64,000 bases of DNA from Pedococcus sp. 5OH_020 (GTDB lineage Bacteria > Actinomycetota > Actinomycetes > Actinomycetales > Dermatophilaceae). Under the pieces are notes generated by a model. The model was given only the letters and a program-made list of their open reading frames with translations. It did not search any database and had not been told where the DNA came from. Each line of letters begins with the position of its first letter. Position 1 is the stretch's first letter. Positions 54,082 through 62,530 of this stretch are shown one piece after another. The stretch lies in contig NZ_JAPYZV010000003.1 of the NCBI RefSeq assembly GCF_027812955.1, positions 372,001 to 436,000 of the forward strand. Direction: 5' to 3'. The position numbers and the translations under genes were made by a program.

Positions 54082-55014
54082 CTAGTCGTTGGCATGCAGT
54101 GCGGAGTTGAGGGCGACGCCGTGGCCGTCTCGGGCGCGAGCCTGCACAGCCCCGGTGACGGAGTTCCGCAGGAACAGCAGGCCGTCCCGGCCGGAAAGCT
54201 CACGTGCCTTGACGACCTGGCCGTCGGGGAGGGTGACCTTCGTGCCTGACGTGAGGTACAGCCCCGCTTCGACCACACAGTCGTCGCCGAGCGCGATGCC
54301 CAGACCCGACTCCGCACCGAGCAGACACCGCCGGCCGATGCTGACCCGCTCCGTGCCGCCGCCGGACAGCGTGCCCATGGTCGACGCTCCGCCGCCGATG
54401 TCGGAGCCGTCACCGACCACGACCCCCTGGCTGATCCGTCCCTCGACCATCGAGGTGCCCAGGGTGCCGGCGTTGAAGTTCACGAAACCCTCGTGCATGA
54501 CCGTCGTCCCCGGCGCAAGGTGTGCACCGAGGCGCACCCGGTCGGCGTCGCCGATCCGGACACCGGTGGGTACGACGTAGTCGGTCATGCGGGGGAACTT
54601 GTCGACGCCCAGCACCTGGACGGGCCCCCGCGCCTGCATCGTCGCGCGGGTCAGCTCGAACCCCTCGACAGCGCAGGGCCCCTGGGTCGTCCACACGACG
54701 TTGACGAGCACGCCGAAGAGGCCCTCGAGGTTGACGCTGTTGGGCTCGACGAGGCAGTGGGACAACAGGTGGAGGCGAAGGTAGGCGTCGGCCGGGTCGG
54801 CCGGGGCGGCATCCAGGTCGATCTCGGTGGTCACCAGCTGACGACGTACCCGGCGGACGTCGTCCTTGCCCTCGAGCGCCCCCAGCTCCTGCGGTGCTAC
54901 CTCCTGCGCCGGGCGTGCCCCGAGCGCGGGCGAGGGGTACCAGGTGTCGAGGACGGCTCCGTCGTCATGGATGGTCGCCAGGCCGAAACCCCACGCTCTG
55001 CGCTCGCCATTCAT
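54082..55014 (-). CDS. dapD: Tetrahydrodipicolinate N-succinyltransferase
   Basis: A 310-residue enzyme of the left-handed beta-helix (hexapeptide repeat) type. Repeats run through [18 protein letters not shown] and [20 protein letters not shown]-like turns. SVNLEGLFG and [14 protein letters not shown] are DapD-type substrate loops. It uses succinyl-CoA to start the succinylase branch of lysine/DAP synthesis. The leaderless promoter TAGGCT sits 7 nt upstream of the ATG. Divergent from dapE. Confidence 0.95.
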   Translation of the reverse strand: MNGERRAWGFGLATIHDDGAVLDTWYPSPALGARPAQEVAPQELGALEGKDDVRRVRRQLVTTEIDLDAAPADPADAYLRLHLLSHCLVEPNSVNLEGLFGVLVNVVWTTQGPCAVEGFELTRATMQARGPVQVLGVDKFPRMTDYVVPTGVRIGDADRVRLGAHLAPGTTVMHEGFVNFNAGTLGTSMVEGRISQGVVVGDGSDIGGGASTMGTLSGGGTERVSIGRRCLLGAESGLGIALGDDCVVEAGLYLTSGTKVTLPDGQVVKARELSGRDGLLFLRNSVTGAVQARARDGHGVALNSALHAND

Positions 55015-55021
55015 GGTTCCC

Positions 55022-55027
55022 AGCCTA
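55022..55027 (-). promoter_or_regulatory. -10 element for leaderless dapD
   Basis: On the minus strand TAGGCT lies 7 nt before the ATG at 55014. It is about 37 bp from the dapE -10 on the other strand. Confidence 0.5.
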
Positions 55028-55058
55028 GGGGAGCGGGGACGGCACCCGGGACGCTGGA

Positions 55059-55064
55059 TAGGGT
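55059..55064 (+). promoter_or_regulatory. -10 element for leaderless dapE
   Basis: TAGGGT lies 6 nt before the ATG at 55071. The dapD and dapE start codons are 56 bp apart. Confidence 0.5.
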
Positions 55065-55070
55065 TGCGGC

Positions 55071-56147
55071 ATGGCCAACGCCCCCCAGCTCGACCTTCAC
55101 GCCGACGTCGTCACCCTCACCGCGGCGCTGTGCGACATCGAGTCGGTCAGTGGCAACGAGAGGGCCGTGTGCGACGCCATCGAGGTGGCGCTGGCCCCTC
55201 TCCCGCAGCTCGAGGTCACCCGGATCGGCAACACGCTCGTCGCCCGCACCGCGCTCGGACGGACCGAGCGTGTGGTCCTCGCCGGACACATCGACACGGT
55301 GCCACTGACGAAGCATCCCGCGAACCTGCCCACCCGGCGGGAGGGGGGCGACCTCGTGGGCCGTGGCACGGTCGACATGAAGGGGGGCGTCGCGGTCCAG
55401 CTCAAGGCGGCGCTGGTGACAGAGCCCAGTCGCGATCTCACGTTCGTGTTCTACGAGGGGGAGGAGATCGACAGCCAGCACAACGGCCTGCTGCACATCC
55501 AGGAGCAACGTCCGGACCTGATCGAGGACGCCGACTTCGCCGTGCTGCTCGAGCCGACCGCCAGCCGGGTCGAGGGCGGCTGCAAGGGCACCCTGCGCGT
55601 CGACGTGACGGCGCGAGGAGTGGCGGCGCACTCGGCGCGACCGTGGCGGGGGAAGAACGCCATCCACGAGGCCACCGCGATCCTCACCCGGCTGACGGCG
55701 TACGAGGCCACCACCGTGGCCGTGGACGGGCTCGAGTACCACGAGGCGATGAACGCGACGGGCATCCGGGGCGGGATCGCGGGCAACGTCATCCCGGACG
55801 AGTGCGTCGTCACGGTGAACTACCGGTACGCCCCCGACAAGTCCGCGGACGAGGCACTGGCGCACGTGCGAGACCTCTTCGAGGGTTTCGACGTGGTGTG
55901 CCTCGACAACGCGCCAGGGGCCCGGCCAGGGCTGGACCTGCCGGCCGCGAAGGCGTTCGTCGAGAGTCTGGGCCTGCCGGTGATCGCGAAGGAGGGCTGG
56001 ACGGACGTGGCGCGCTTCTCGGCGATGGACATCCCGGCGGTCAACTTCGGACCGGGGGACCCGAACCTCGCCCACCATGACGACGAGCGCTGTCCGGTCG
56101 ACCAGCTCGAGGCCGCGGAGGCGGCGTTGTTGCGCTGGCTCGCCTAG
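55071..56147 (+). CDS. dapE: Succinyl-diaminopimelate desuccinylase
   Basis: A 358-residue M20 metallopeptidase. Zinc ligands and base are H73 and D75 (AGHIDTVP), D102, E131 and E132 (YEGEEID), with a C-terminal His in AHHDDE. It removes succinate from N-succinyl-LL-DAP. The intermediate dimerisation domain follows [10 protein letters not shown]. Together with dapC and dapD it completes the succinylase route. A 27-bp tandem repeat lies just after the stop. Confidence 0.95.
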   Translation: MANAPQLDLHADVVTLTAALCDIESVSGNERAVCDAIEVALAPLPQLEVTRIGNTLVARTALGRTERVVLAGHIDTVPLTKHPANLPTRREGGDLVGRGTVDMKGGVAVQLKAALVTEPSRDLTFVFYEGEEIDSQHNGLLHIQEQRPDLIEDADFAVLLEPTASRVEGGCKGTLRVDVTARGVAAHSARPWRGKNAIHEATAILTRLTAYEATTVAVDGLEYHEAMNATGIRGGIAGNVIPDECVVTVNYRYAPDKSADEALAHVRDLFEGFDVVCLDNAPGARPGLDLPAAKAFVESLGLPVIAKEGWTDVARFSAMDIPAVNFGPGDPNLAHHDDERCPVDQLEAAEAALLRWLA

Positions 56148-56155
56148 GCCGCAGC

Positions 56156-56215
56156 GCGGCGGTGCGGCGGTGCGGCAGTAGGGCGGCGGTGCGGCGGTGC
56201 GGCCGTAGGGCGGCG
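56156..56215. repeat. 27-bp tandem repeat, about 2.2 copies
   Basis: Two units (56156-56182 and 56183-56209) match at 26 of 27 positions. Each unit is itself two GCGGCGGT-like pieces and ends in GTAGG; a partial third unit follows. It lies between dapE and the LOG gene. Slippage is likely to make copy number variable. Confidence 0.8.
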
Positions 56216-56231
56216 CAGCCAGGCCCTCGCG

Positions 56232-56237
56232 TAGTTT
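56232..56237 (+). promoter_or_regulatory. -10 element for leaderless LOG-family gene
   Basis: TAGTTT lies 7 nt before the GTG at 56245 and so selects this start over TTG 56236 and ATG 56275. Confidence 0.45.
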
Positions 56238-56244
56238 GGGTGCC

Positions 56245-57030
56245 GTGACGGACCACGCCCAGACGGCAGGCGCCATGGAGCGCGACTACGACTACCACAC
56301 CGGACCGGTGACGCTGCGCGGGTCCAGGGTGCCGGCGTCGACGACGGACCAGCGGCTCCTCGACAGCCACGGCTCCACCGACTGGCTGCACACCGACCCG
56401 TGGCGTGTCATGCGGATCCAGAGTGAGTTCGTCGAAGGCTTCGGGGCGCTGGCCGAGCTGGGACCGGCCGTCAGTGTCTTCGGCTCCGCGCGGACCCGAG
56501 AGGGCTCTGCGTTCTACGAGCTCGGTCGGCAGGTCGGTCGGCGCCTCGTGGAGGCCGGGTACGCCGTGATCACCGGCGGCGGACCGGGAGCCATGGAGGC
56601 GGCCAACCGTGGTGCTGCCGAGGCCGGTGGCGCGTCCGTGGGCCTGGGGATCGAGCTGCCGTTCGAGCAGGGTCTGAACCCCTACGTCAACCTGGGCGTG
56701 AACTTCCGGTACTTCTTCGCCCGCAAGACGATGTTCGTGAAGTACGCGCAGGGCTTCATCGTGCTGCCCGGCGGGTTCGGCACGCTGGACGAGCTTTTCG
56801 AGGCGATGACGCTCGTCCAGACCCAGAAGGTCACGTCCTTCCCCATCGTCCTGATCGGCAGCTCGTACTGGGGCGGGTTGTTCGACTGGCTCACCGGCAC
56901 CGTGCTCGAGGCGGGCACGGTGAGCCGGAAGGACATCGACCTGCTGCACGTGACCGACGACGTCGAGGAGGCGGTCCGCCTGGTCATCGAGGCGGACGAG
57001 CAGCTGCCCGCGCCCCAGCGGCCGGAGTGA
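56245..57030 (+). CDS. LOG family (TIGR00730) nucleotide-sugar hydrolase-like protein
   Basis: A 261-residue Rossmann-like protein. TGGGPGAMEA and PGGFGTLDE are the phosphate and active-site motifs of LOG proteins. These cleave cytokinin or nucleoside monophosphates in plants and some bacteria; many bacterial members have uncertain roles. The N-terminal 35 residues are family-specific (DYDYHTGPVTLRG). A homolog, Rv1205, lies in the same gene neighbourhood in Mycobacterium. Confidence 0.88.
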   Translation: MTDHAQTAGAMERDYDYHTGPVTLRGSRVPASTTDQRLLDSHGSTDWLHTDPWRVMRIQSEFVEGFGALAELGPAVSVFGSARTREGSAFYELGRQVGRRLVEAGYAVITGGGPGAMEAANRGAAEAGGASVGLGIELPFEQGLNPYVNLGVNFRYFFARKTMFVKYAQGFIVLPGGFGTLDELFEAMTLVQTQKVTSFPIVLIGSSYWGGLFDWLTGTVLEAGTVSRKDIDLLHVTDDVEEAVRLVIEADEQLPAPQRPE

Positions 57031-57152
57031 CCACGGACTGGCCGCCGCTCCTGCGGAGCGGCCCAGATCACCGACGTAGTGGCCGCGGCTGGTGCCGAAG
57101 CGGCCCGAACGAGTGATGGACGGCCGGCCCGCCACTGCTCGATGATGGGCTG

Positions 57153-57407
57153 GTGACCATCTCGCCCCTGCCGCGACATGGCGACGTCATGGTGGGTCGG
57201 GACGTCGCCGGTCGCACCGTGCGGGTCTCCGGACACCCGGAGAGCGGTCGGGTGGTGCTGTCCATCTGGCAGGACAGCGTCTGCCGGGCGACGGTGCGGC
57301 TGGCGCCGGACGACGTGCCGGCTTTCGTCGAGATGCTGACCCGCAGCGCGCTCGCCTCTCCCATGCGTCGCCCGCACGACCTCGACCGGTATGGCACGGC
57401 AGGCTGA
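57153..57407 (+). CDS. Small conserved-looking protein, unknown function
   Basis: An 84-residue soluble protein with a GTG start. It contains two beta-rich stretches (RTVRVSGHPESGRVVLSIW, CRATVRLAPDDVPAFVEML) and no membrane segment. The pattern recalls small actinobacterial proteins placed near DivIVA-like genes, but no family name can be given. The 122-bp gap upstream contains no clear promoter; GATGAT 6 nt before the GTG is a possible weak leaderless -10. Confidence 0.6.
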   Translation: MTISPLPRHGDVMVGRDVAGRTVRVSGHPESGRVVLSIWQDSVCRATVRLAPDDVPAFVEMLTRSALASPMRRPHDLDRYGTAG

Positions 57408-57445
57408 ATAGGTCGCCCTCAGCAGTTCGTGCAACGATCACCTCC

Positions 57446-57718
57446 GTGATCTGGGTCCTGTTCATCGTGATGGCCGTCCTCCTGGTCGGCGCCTTCGCGG
57501 CGATGCTCGTCGGGAGGGTGGGCTACGACCCGATGGCTGCGGCGACCACCACGCAGAGCGACCCGGTGCTGCCCGAGGACTTCACGGCGGACGAGATCTC
57601 GGCCATCCGCTTCGACACGGCGCTGCGGGGCTACCGGATGGACCAGGTCGACGCCGTGCTGGACCGTCTGCAGGCCCGTATCCTCGAGCTCGAGGCCGGC
57701 GGCGGACAGCGCCGCTGA
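57446..57718 (+). CDS. DivIVA-domain membrane protein
   Basis: A 90-residue protein with one N-terminal transmembrane segment (about 2-24) and a short DivIVA-like motif (FDTALRGYRMDQVDAVLDRL). DivIVA proteins organise poles and cell wall growth in actinobacteria; this short form probably tethers to the membrane. It matches the place of Rv1209 in the LOG-tag neighbourhood. GTG start. Followed 3 bp later by the SRPBCC gene. Confidence 0.85.
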   Translation: MIWVLFIVMAVLLVGAFAAMLVGRVGYDPMAAATTTQSDPVLPEDFTADEISAIRFDTALRGYRMDQVDAVLDRLQARILELEAGGGQRR

Positions 57719-57721
57719 CCC

Positions 57722-58183
57722 ATGGCCTCTCTCAGCCTCTACCGGACCACGACCGCGCCGCCCGCTGCGCTCTGGGACGTCGTCACGGACTTCGGTGCCT
57801 ACGGCGGCTGGATGCCCTTGACCCGGATGCGGCTCGACGACGGCGAGCCCCGGGTGGGCTGGGGGTTCTCCGGGTCCAGCGGCATCGGCCCGGTGGGGTT
57901 CTCCGACTCCATGCTCCTGACCGAGTGGGAGCCGCCTCGAGGCGGACAGGCAGGGATGTTCCGGGTGGTCAAGACGGGGCGGGTCCTGGGAGGCGGCGTC
58001 GCCGCCCGCGTTGAACCCGACCCTCGCGGCTCTCGTCTGGAATGGCATGTGGACGTGGTCATCCGTCCCCTACCGTTCAAGCGCGCCCTCGCCCCCGCTG
58101 CCGTTCGCGGCACCGAGTGGCTCTACGGCCGTGCCCTCGATGCGATGATCCGGCGCGCCGAAGCAGGGTCCGGGCCAGCGTGA
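57722..58183 (+). CDS. SRPBCC/polyketide cyclase-like protein
   Basis: A 153-residue protein with the helix-grip fold pattern: PPAALWDVVTDFGAYGGWMPL near the start, shown as WDVVTDFGAYGGWMP. It has a hydrophobic pocket and binds lipophilic ligands in related families. No catalytic residues can be named. Start codon is 3 bp after the DivIVA stop, and the stop overlaps tag as GTGA, so all three are one operon. Confidence 0.85.
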   Translation: MASLSLYRTTTAPPAALWDVVTDFGAYGGWMPLTRMRLDDGEPRVGWGFSGSSGIGPVGFSDSMLLTEWEPPRGGQAGMFRVVKTGRVLGGGVAARVEPDPRGSRLEWHVDVVIRPLPFKRALAPAAVRGTEWLYGRALDAMIRRAEAGSGPA

Positions 58184-58761
58184 CGGGCGTGGTCGTGGGG
58201 GCCGACGGGCTGCCCCGCTGTCCCTGGGCCGGTTCGACGGCCGACTACCTGGCCTACCACGACACGGAGTGGGGAGTGCCGGTGCACGGCGAGCAGGCCC
58301 TCTATGAACGCCTCACCCTCGAGGCCTTCCAGTCGGGGCTGTCCTGGCTCACCATCCTGCGCAAGCGGCCCGCGTTCCGGACGGCCTTCGCAGGCTTCGA
58401 CGCCGACGCTGTGGCCTCGTTCGGTGACCACGACCGCACCCGCCTCCTGGCCGACGCGGGCATCGTGCGGAACCGGCTCAAGATCGACGCTGCGATCCAC
58501 AACGCCCGTGCGGTGCTGGCGCTGCGCGAGCACGGCGGTCTGGACGAGCTCATGTGGTCCCACGCGCCGCGCGATCACCGGTCTCCGGTGGAGCCTTCTG
58601 ACGTGCGTTCCACCTCCCCCGAGAGTGTGGCCCTGGCGAAGGCGCTCAAGAAGGCCCGTTTCGTCTTCGTGGGGCCCACCACCATGTATGCCGCCATGCA
58701 GGCCTGCGGTGTCGTCGACGACCATCTCCTAGGCTGTCATCGGGCGGGCGGCAGGCCATGA
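58180..58761 (+). CDS. tag: DNA-3-methyladenine glycosylase I
   Basis: A 193-residue repair enzyme that removes 3-methyladenine from DNA. CPWAG near the N-terminus, YHDTEWGVP and the C-terminal GCH motif supply the zinc-binding Cys/His set seen in the family. GLSWLTILRKRPAF is also diagnostic. GTG 58180 overlaps the previous stop and ATGA at the end overlaps the next gene, so translation is coupled on both sides. Confidence 0.94.
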   Translation: MTGVVVGADGLPRCPWAGSTADYLAYHDTEWGVPVHGEQALYERLTLEAFQSGLSWLTILRKRPAFRTAFAGFDADAVASFGDHDRTRLLADAGIVRNRLKIDAAIHNARAVLALREHGGLDELMWSHAPRDHRSPVEPSDVRSTSPESVALAKALKKARFVFVGPTTMYAAMQACGVVDDHLLGCHRAGGRP

Positions 58762-59948
58762 CGCGCACCCTCACCGTGAGGGTGGCTGCCATCTACCTGG
58801 CCCTGCGGGCCGTCTCCGGGCTGCTTCTCCTGCTGGCCACCCGGGACCAGACCGTGATGCCGGACTGGACCGGTCCGCATGTGGACTTCATCGACATGAC
58901 GGTGCTCTGGGACGGCAGCTGGTACCGCGAGGTGGCCGAGCATGGCTACCCCCGGCACCTGCCGGTCGACGCCGCGGGCCATGTCGCCCAGAACGCCTGG
59001 GCGTTCTACCCGCTCTTCCCGCTGCTCGCCAGGGTGCTGATGTCGCTGACCAGCCTCGGATTCCCCGCCGTGGGGTCGACGCTCGCACTGGTGTGTGGGC
59101 TCGGTGCGGCCCTGGTGATGGCCCGGCTGCTGTCCGAGCGCCTCGGCGAGCGGGTCGCCCTCGCGACGGTCGTCGTGTGGGCCGCCTACCCGGCCGCCGT
59201 GTCGTTGCAGCTCGCCTACACCGAGTCCATGGCGATGCTGGTCCTCTGCGGTCTGCTGTGGGCGGTGCTGCGCCAGGCGTGGGGCGCGACCGCAGTCCTC
59301 GCCCTGCTGCTCGGGCTCACCAGGCCCATCGCGGCCCCTGTCCTCGTCGTGGTCGCTGTGGCGCTGTTCCTGCGCTGGCGGGACCGCAGCTCCAGGCCCG
59401 TGTCTCGCGGGGAGTATGCCGCGGGCGCCGCTGCGCTGCTGGCCTGCGCCCTCTCCGCGGTGCTGTGGCCCCTCATCGCCTGGTCGGTGACCGGTTCCAG
59501 CTCCGCCTACACCCGGACGATGGCCGCCTGGCGGGCCGGCGCCGACATCGTGCCTCTCAAGCCGTGGCTGTGGATGTCGGAATGGGTCTTCCGAGGTTTC
59601 GACGGGGCTTCGGTCTACGGACCGGTGGGCCTCGCCGCGGTCGTCATGACCCTCATCGTGCTGACCTGCGGACCCTGGGCCACCCGTCTGGGACCCGAGC
59701 TGCGTACGTGGTGCCTGGCCTACCCGGCGTACCTCGCGCTGGTCCTGGACCCGCTGACGAGCATCTTCCGCTACGCCATCCCGCTCTTCCCCCTGCTGGC
59801 GGTCGTGCTCGGTGGGGCGTGGGTGGACCGAGCCGCCCGCTGGCTGTGGCTGCGCGCGAGCGTCCTCGTCGTCCTCGGCATCGTGGGACAGGTCGCGTGG
59901 ATCTGGAAGCTGCTGATCTTCGTGCCTCCCTCGGACTACCCGCCGTGA
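58758..59948 (+). CDS. GT-C-like membrane glycosyltransferase, paralog 1
   Basis: A 396-residue membrane protein with about nine hydrophobic segments. The first extracytoplasmic loop contains VLWDGSWYREVAEHGYP, the acidic/Trp motif of PIG-V-like and related GT-C mannosyltransferases. NAWAFYPLFPLL follows. It likely transfers sugar from a polyprenyl-phosphate donor outside the membrane; the acceptor is unknown, though LAM/PIM-type lipoglycans are possible because lpqW is present. It overlaps tag and the next gene by 4 bp each. Confidence 0.8.
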   Translation: MTRTLTVRVAAIYLALRAVSGLLLLLATRDQTVMPDWTGPHVDFIDMTVLWDGSWYREVAEHGYPRHLPVDAAGHVAQNAWAFYPLFPLLARVLMSLTSLGFPAVGSTLALVCGLGAALVMARLLSERLGERVALATVVVWAAYPAAVSLQLAYTESMAMLVLCGLLWAVLRQAWGATAVLALLLGLTRPIAAPVLVVVAVALFLRWRDRSSRPVSRGEYAAGAAALLACALSAVLWPLIAWSVTGSSSAYTRTMAAWRAGADIVPLKPWLWMSEWVFRGFDGASVYGPVGLAAVVMTLIVLTCGPWATRLGPELRTWCLAYPAYLALVLDPLTSIFRYAIPLFPLLAVVLGGAWVDRAARWLWLRASVLVVLGIVGQVAWIWKLLIFVPPSDYPP

Positions 59949-61234
59949 GCACCGTGCGTCAGCTGTCGGAGACCCTCGGGGACCTGCGCACGTCCCGGGG
60001 TCGAAGCGAGGCCAGCCGATGGATGCTGCGCCACCCGGTGGTGCTGCTGCTCGTGGTGTACGCGGCCACGAGGGTCGTCGTGTTCGTTGCGATGTGGGTG
60101 GCCGCCACCTGGTTCCAGACTCCGGCCGGGGTCGGCCACCTCGACCCGACGGTCGCAGACATCCTCTCCGGCTGGGACGGGATCTGGTACTCGCGCATCG
60201 CGCGGCAGGGCTATCCCGTGCCGCTTCCCGCGGACCCACAGACCGGGTTGCTGACCTACAGCGCCTGGGCGTTCTACCCGGCCTTCCCGATGCTCGTGCG
60301 CGGTCTGATGGCGACCGGTCTGCCGTTCCTGCCCGCCGCCGTGCTGCTCAACCTGGTCCTCGGAGGAGCTGCGACCCTGGTCGTCTGGCGCTGTCTGCGG
60401 TTCGCCATGCACGCCTCGCCCCAGCCCGCCCGTGAGCGGCTGGCGCTGGTCGCCGCTGCCCTGTGGTGCCTCTACCCGGCCACCGGCATCCTCGTCATGC
60501 CGTACACGGAGCCGCTCGCGGCTGTCCTCATCGCGTGGTCGCTCCTTCTCCTGATGCAGCGCCGGTATGCCGTCCTCGCCGTCGTCGCGCTGGCGTTGGG
60601 CGTGACTCGGGCTGCTGCGCCGGCCATTGCCTGCGCGGCGATCGCGCACCTTGCGCTGCGCTGGCGCGACGACCGGATCCGCGGCGTGGCGCCTCTGGCG
60701 GGTCAGCGCCTCACCGCCACGATCATGCTCGTCGCGACCGCGGCCTCCTCGATCCTGTGGCCCGTGGTCGTCGGCGTGGCAAGCGGCCTGCCGATGGCCT
60801 TCTTCGATGTCCAGGCGGCCTGGGGGCAGAAGCCGGAGTCAGGGCCCTTCGTGCTGTGGTTGGCGTGGGCCTGGGACGCGCACGGCGTCGCGGGCGTCGC
60901 CGTCCTGGTGTCGCTCGTCGCGACGTACGTCGCGCTGGTGCTCGGCCGCCACGGCCGCTGGCTGGCCCTCGAGCTGCGGGTCTGGGCACTGGCCTACCCG
61001 TTGTACCTGCTGGCCGTCGTGCGGCCCATCACGAGCATGTGGCGGTTCCTGCTCCTGGACTTCCCCATCACCGCCCTCGTGGCGTCCGTGGCGATGAGGA
61101 CGTCGACCGGAGCAACGGTCGTCCCGCACTGGAGGCGCCGCGTGGCTGTCGTGGCGGTCGCCTCGCTCGGAGGCCTGTTCTGGTTCACCTGCACGCTCCT
61201 GACCTATGTTCCGTGGGGCGCAGCGCCTCCGTGA
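59945..61234 (+). CDS. GT-C-like membrane glycosyltransferase, paralog 2
   Basis: A 429-residue membrane protein related to the preceding one: SGWDGIWYSRIARQGYP and SAWAFYPAFPML line up with its loop and second segment. This is a tandem duplication followed by divergence, with a longer N-terminal part here. GTG overlaps the previous stop as GTGA. The function is probably a second sugar transfer in the same pathway (inference). It ends 11 bp before the convergent enoyl-CoA hydratase gene. Confidence 0.8.
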   Translation: MSTVRQLSETLGDLRTSRGRSEASRWMLRHPVVLLLVVYAATRVVVFVAMWVAATWFQTPAGVGHLDPTVADILSGWDGIWYSRIARQGYPVPLPADPQTGLLTYSAWAFYPAFPMLVRGLMATGLPFLPAAVLLNLVLGGAATLVVWRCLRFAMHASPQPARERLALVAAALWCLYPATGILVMPYTEPLAAVLIAWSLLLLMQRRYAVLAVVALALGVTRAAAPAIACAAIAHLALRWRDDRIRGVAPLAGQRLTATIMLVATAASSILWPVVVGVASGLPMAFFDVQAAWGQKPESGPFVLWLAWAWDAHGVAGVAVLVSLVATYVALVLGRHGRWLALELRVWALAYPLYLLAVVRPITSMWRFLLLDFPITALVASVAMRTSTGATVVPHWRRRVAVVAVASLGGLFWFTCTLLTYVPWGAAPP

Positions 61235-61244
61235 CCCCGTGCGC

Positions 61245-62093
61245 TCACCGACCCGTGAAGGTCGGCTGCTCCTTGGCCAAGAAGGCGTCCACGGCCGCCC
61301 GATGGTCCGCACTGGCGCCGGTAAGCGCCATGTACTCCGCCTCCTGGGCGAGGGACTCGCTCAGAGGATGTCCCGCGCTGAACGCGACGGAGCGTCGGAT
61401 CGACCCGTAGGCCAGGGTCGGACCGGCCGCCAGCGTCTGCGCCAGCTCGGAGACGGCCCCGTCCAGGTCCTCGGCGCTCACCACCTGCGTCACGAGGCCC
61501 AGCGAGAGGCACTCCGCTGCCGGGACGGTACGCGGCAGGAGCAGCAGCTCCTTGGCCCGCGCGGGGCCGACCAGCCGCTGCAGCGCCCAGGACGACCCCG
61601 AGTCGCAGGACAGGGCGATGCCGGCGAAAGCGAGGTTGAACCCGGCGCTGTCCACCATGATCCGGAAGTCGGCGGCCATGGCGAAGGCAGCGCCGGCACC
61701 GGCCGCGACTCCGTTGAGGGCAGCCACGACCGGCTTGTTCATGGTCGCCAGCAGCTCCACGATGGGGTTGTAGTGCGCCGGCACGGTGTCCCACAACGAC
61801 GGGTCGTCGTTCTGCAGCAGACCGATATGCTCACGCAGATCCTGTCCGACGCAGAACGCCCGGCCGGACCCGGTGAGGACCACGCAGCGCACGCGGCTGT
61901 CCTCGGCGACCTCGACCAGCGCCTCGAGCAGGGCCTCCTTGGTGGCGATGCTCAGCGAGTTCATCGCCTCTGGACGGTTCAGCCGGACCGTCGCCACGGC
62001 GCCGTCGCGTTCCAGCAGCACCGGGCTGCTGCCCTCCCGCGACGCCGGCTGGCGGGGCTCTGTGGGCGGGGTCGGTGGCGCCTCGGATGTCAT
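61245..62093 (-). CDS. Enoyl-CoA hydratase/isomerase family protein
   Basis: A 282-residue crotonase-fold protein. The oxyanion-hole motifs are GRAFCVGQDL and GVAAGAGAAFAMAADF. The second catalytic Glu of classical hydratases is replaced (LSCDSGSSW), so isomerase or another acyl-CoA reaction is possible. The first 25 residues are a Pro/Thr-rich tail. ATG at 62093 is chosen. No beta-oxidation partners are adjacent. Confidence 0.87.
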   Translation of the reverse strand: MTSEAPPTPPTEPRQPASREGSSPVLLERDGAVATVRLNRPEAMNSLSIATKEALLEALVEVAEDSRVRCVVLTGSGRAFCVGQDLREHIGLLQNDDPSLWDTVPAHYNPIVELLATMNKPVVAALNGVAAGAGAAFAMAADFRIMVDSAGFNLAFAGIALSCDSGSSWALQRLVGPARAKELLLLPRTVPAAECLSLGLVTQVVSAEDLDGAVSELAQTLAAGPTLAYGSIRRSVAFSAGHPLSESLAQEAEYMALTGASADHRAAVDAFLAKEQPTFTGR

Positions 62094-62250
62094 GGGGTCA
62101 TCATGCCCGGACGCCGTGCGGCCCGGATTTCGCCTGTGAGCACGTTCACGAGATAATGGAGCAAATCTGGCACGCACGGGATGGACATCAGCACTGGCGT
62201 GGACCCGCGTGCCCAGCAGCAGACCACGCCATACGGAAGGGGACACGCCC
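62094..62250 (+). promoter_or_regulatory. Promoter region for DUF3117 gene
   Basis: This 157-bp gap is divergent between the enoyl-CoA hydratase and DUF3117 genes. GATAAT (62152-62157) is a good -10, and TTCGCC about 18 bp before it a weak -35. The leader would be about 85-90 nt. GGAAGGGG lies just upstream of the start at 62251. Confidence 0.45.
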
Positions 62251-62424
62251 ATGGCGGCGATGAAGCCGAGGACCGGTGACGGCCCGCTCGAGGTGACCAA
62301 GGAAGGCCGTGGCATCGTCCTGCGCATGCCCCTCGAAGGCGGCGGGCGGCTCGTGGTGGAGATGACCCCTGACGAGGTCCGCGCCCTCGGCAACGCCATC
62401 GACAACTGTGAGGGCCTCAAGTAG
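62251..62424 (+). CDS. DUF3117 protein
   Basis: A 57-residue protein that matches the short, highly conserved DUF3117 family of actinobacteria (Rv1211-like): MAAMKPRTGDGPLEVTKEGRG with RLVVEMTPDEVRALG near the end. Function unknown; strong conservation across actinobacteria suggests a core role. GGAAGGGG Shine-Dalgarno. It is followed by a strong terminator. It sits near tag, as in Mycobacterium. Confidence 0.95.
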   Translation: MAAMKPRTGDGPLEVTKEGRGIVLRMPLEGGGRLVVEMTPDEVRALGNAIDNCEGLK

Positions 62425-62440
62425 GTCGCTGCAGTCCCTG

Positions 62441-62480
62441 TGCGAAACCCCCTTCGGTTCCAGCCGACGGGGGTTTCGCA
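62441..62480 (+). terminator. Intrinsic terminator-like hairpin after DUF3117
   Basis: A perfect 12-bp stem (TGCGAAACCCCC with GGGGGTTTCGCA) encloses a 16-nt loop that holds a small TCGG/CCGA stem. Confidence 0.75.
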
Positions 62481-62517
62481 TGTCCGCCGTGAGTGCTGTG
62501 AAGCGTCAGCCGGTAGG

Positions 62518-62523
62518 TAGGGT
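62518..62523 (+). promoter_or_regulatory. -10 element for leaderless pepA
   Basis: TAGGGT lies 7 nt before the GTG at 62531, selecting that codon as start. Confidence 0.5.
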
Positions 62524-62530
62524 CGAGCCC

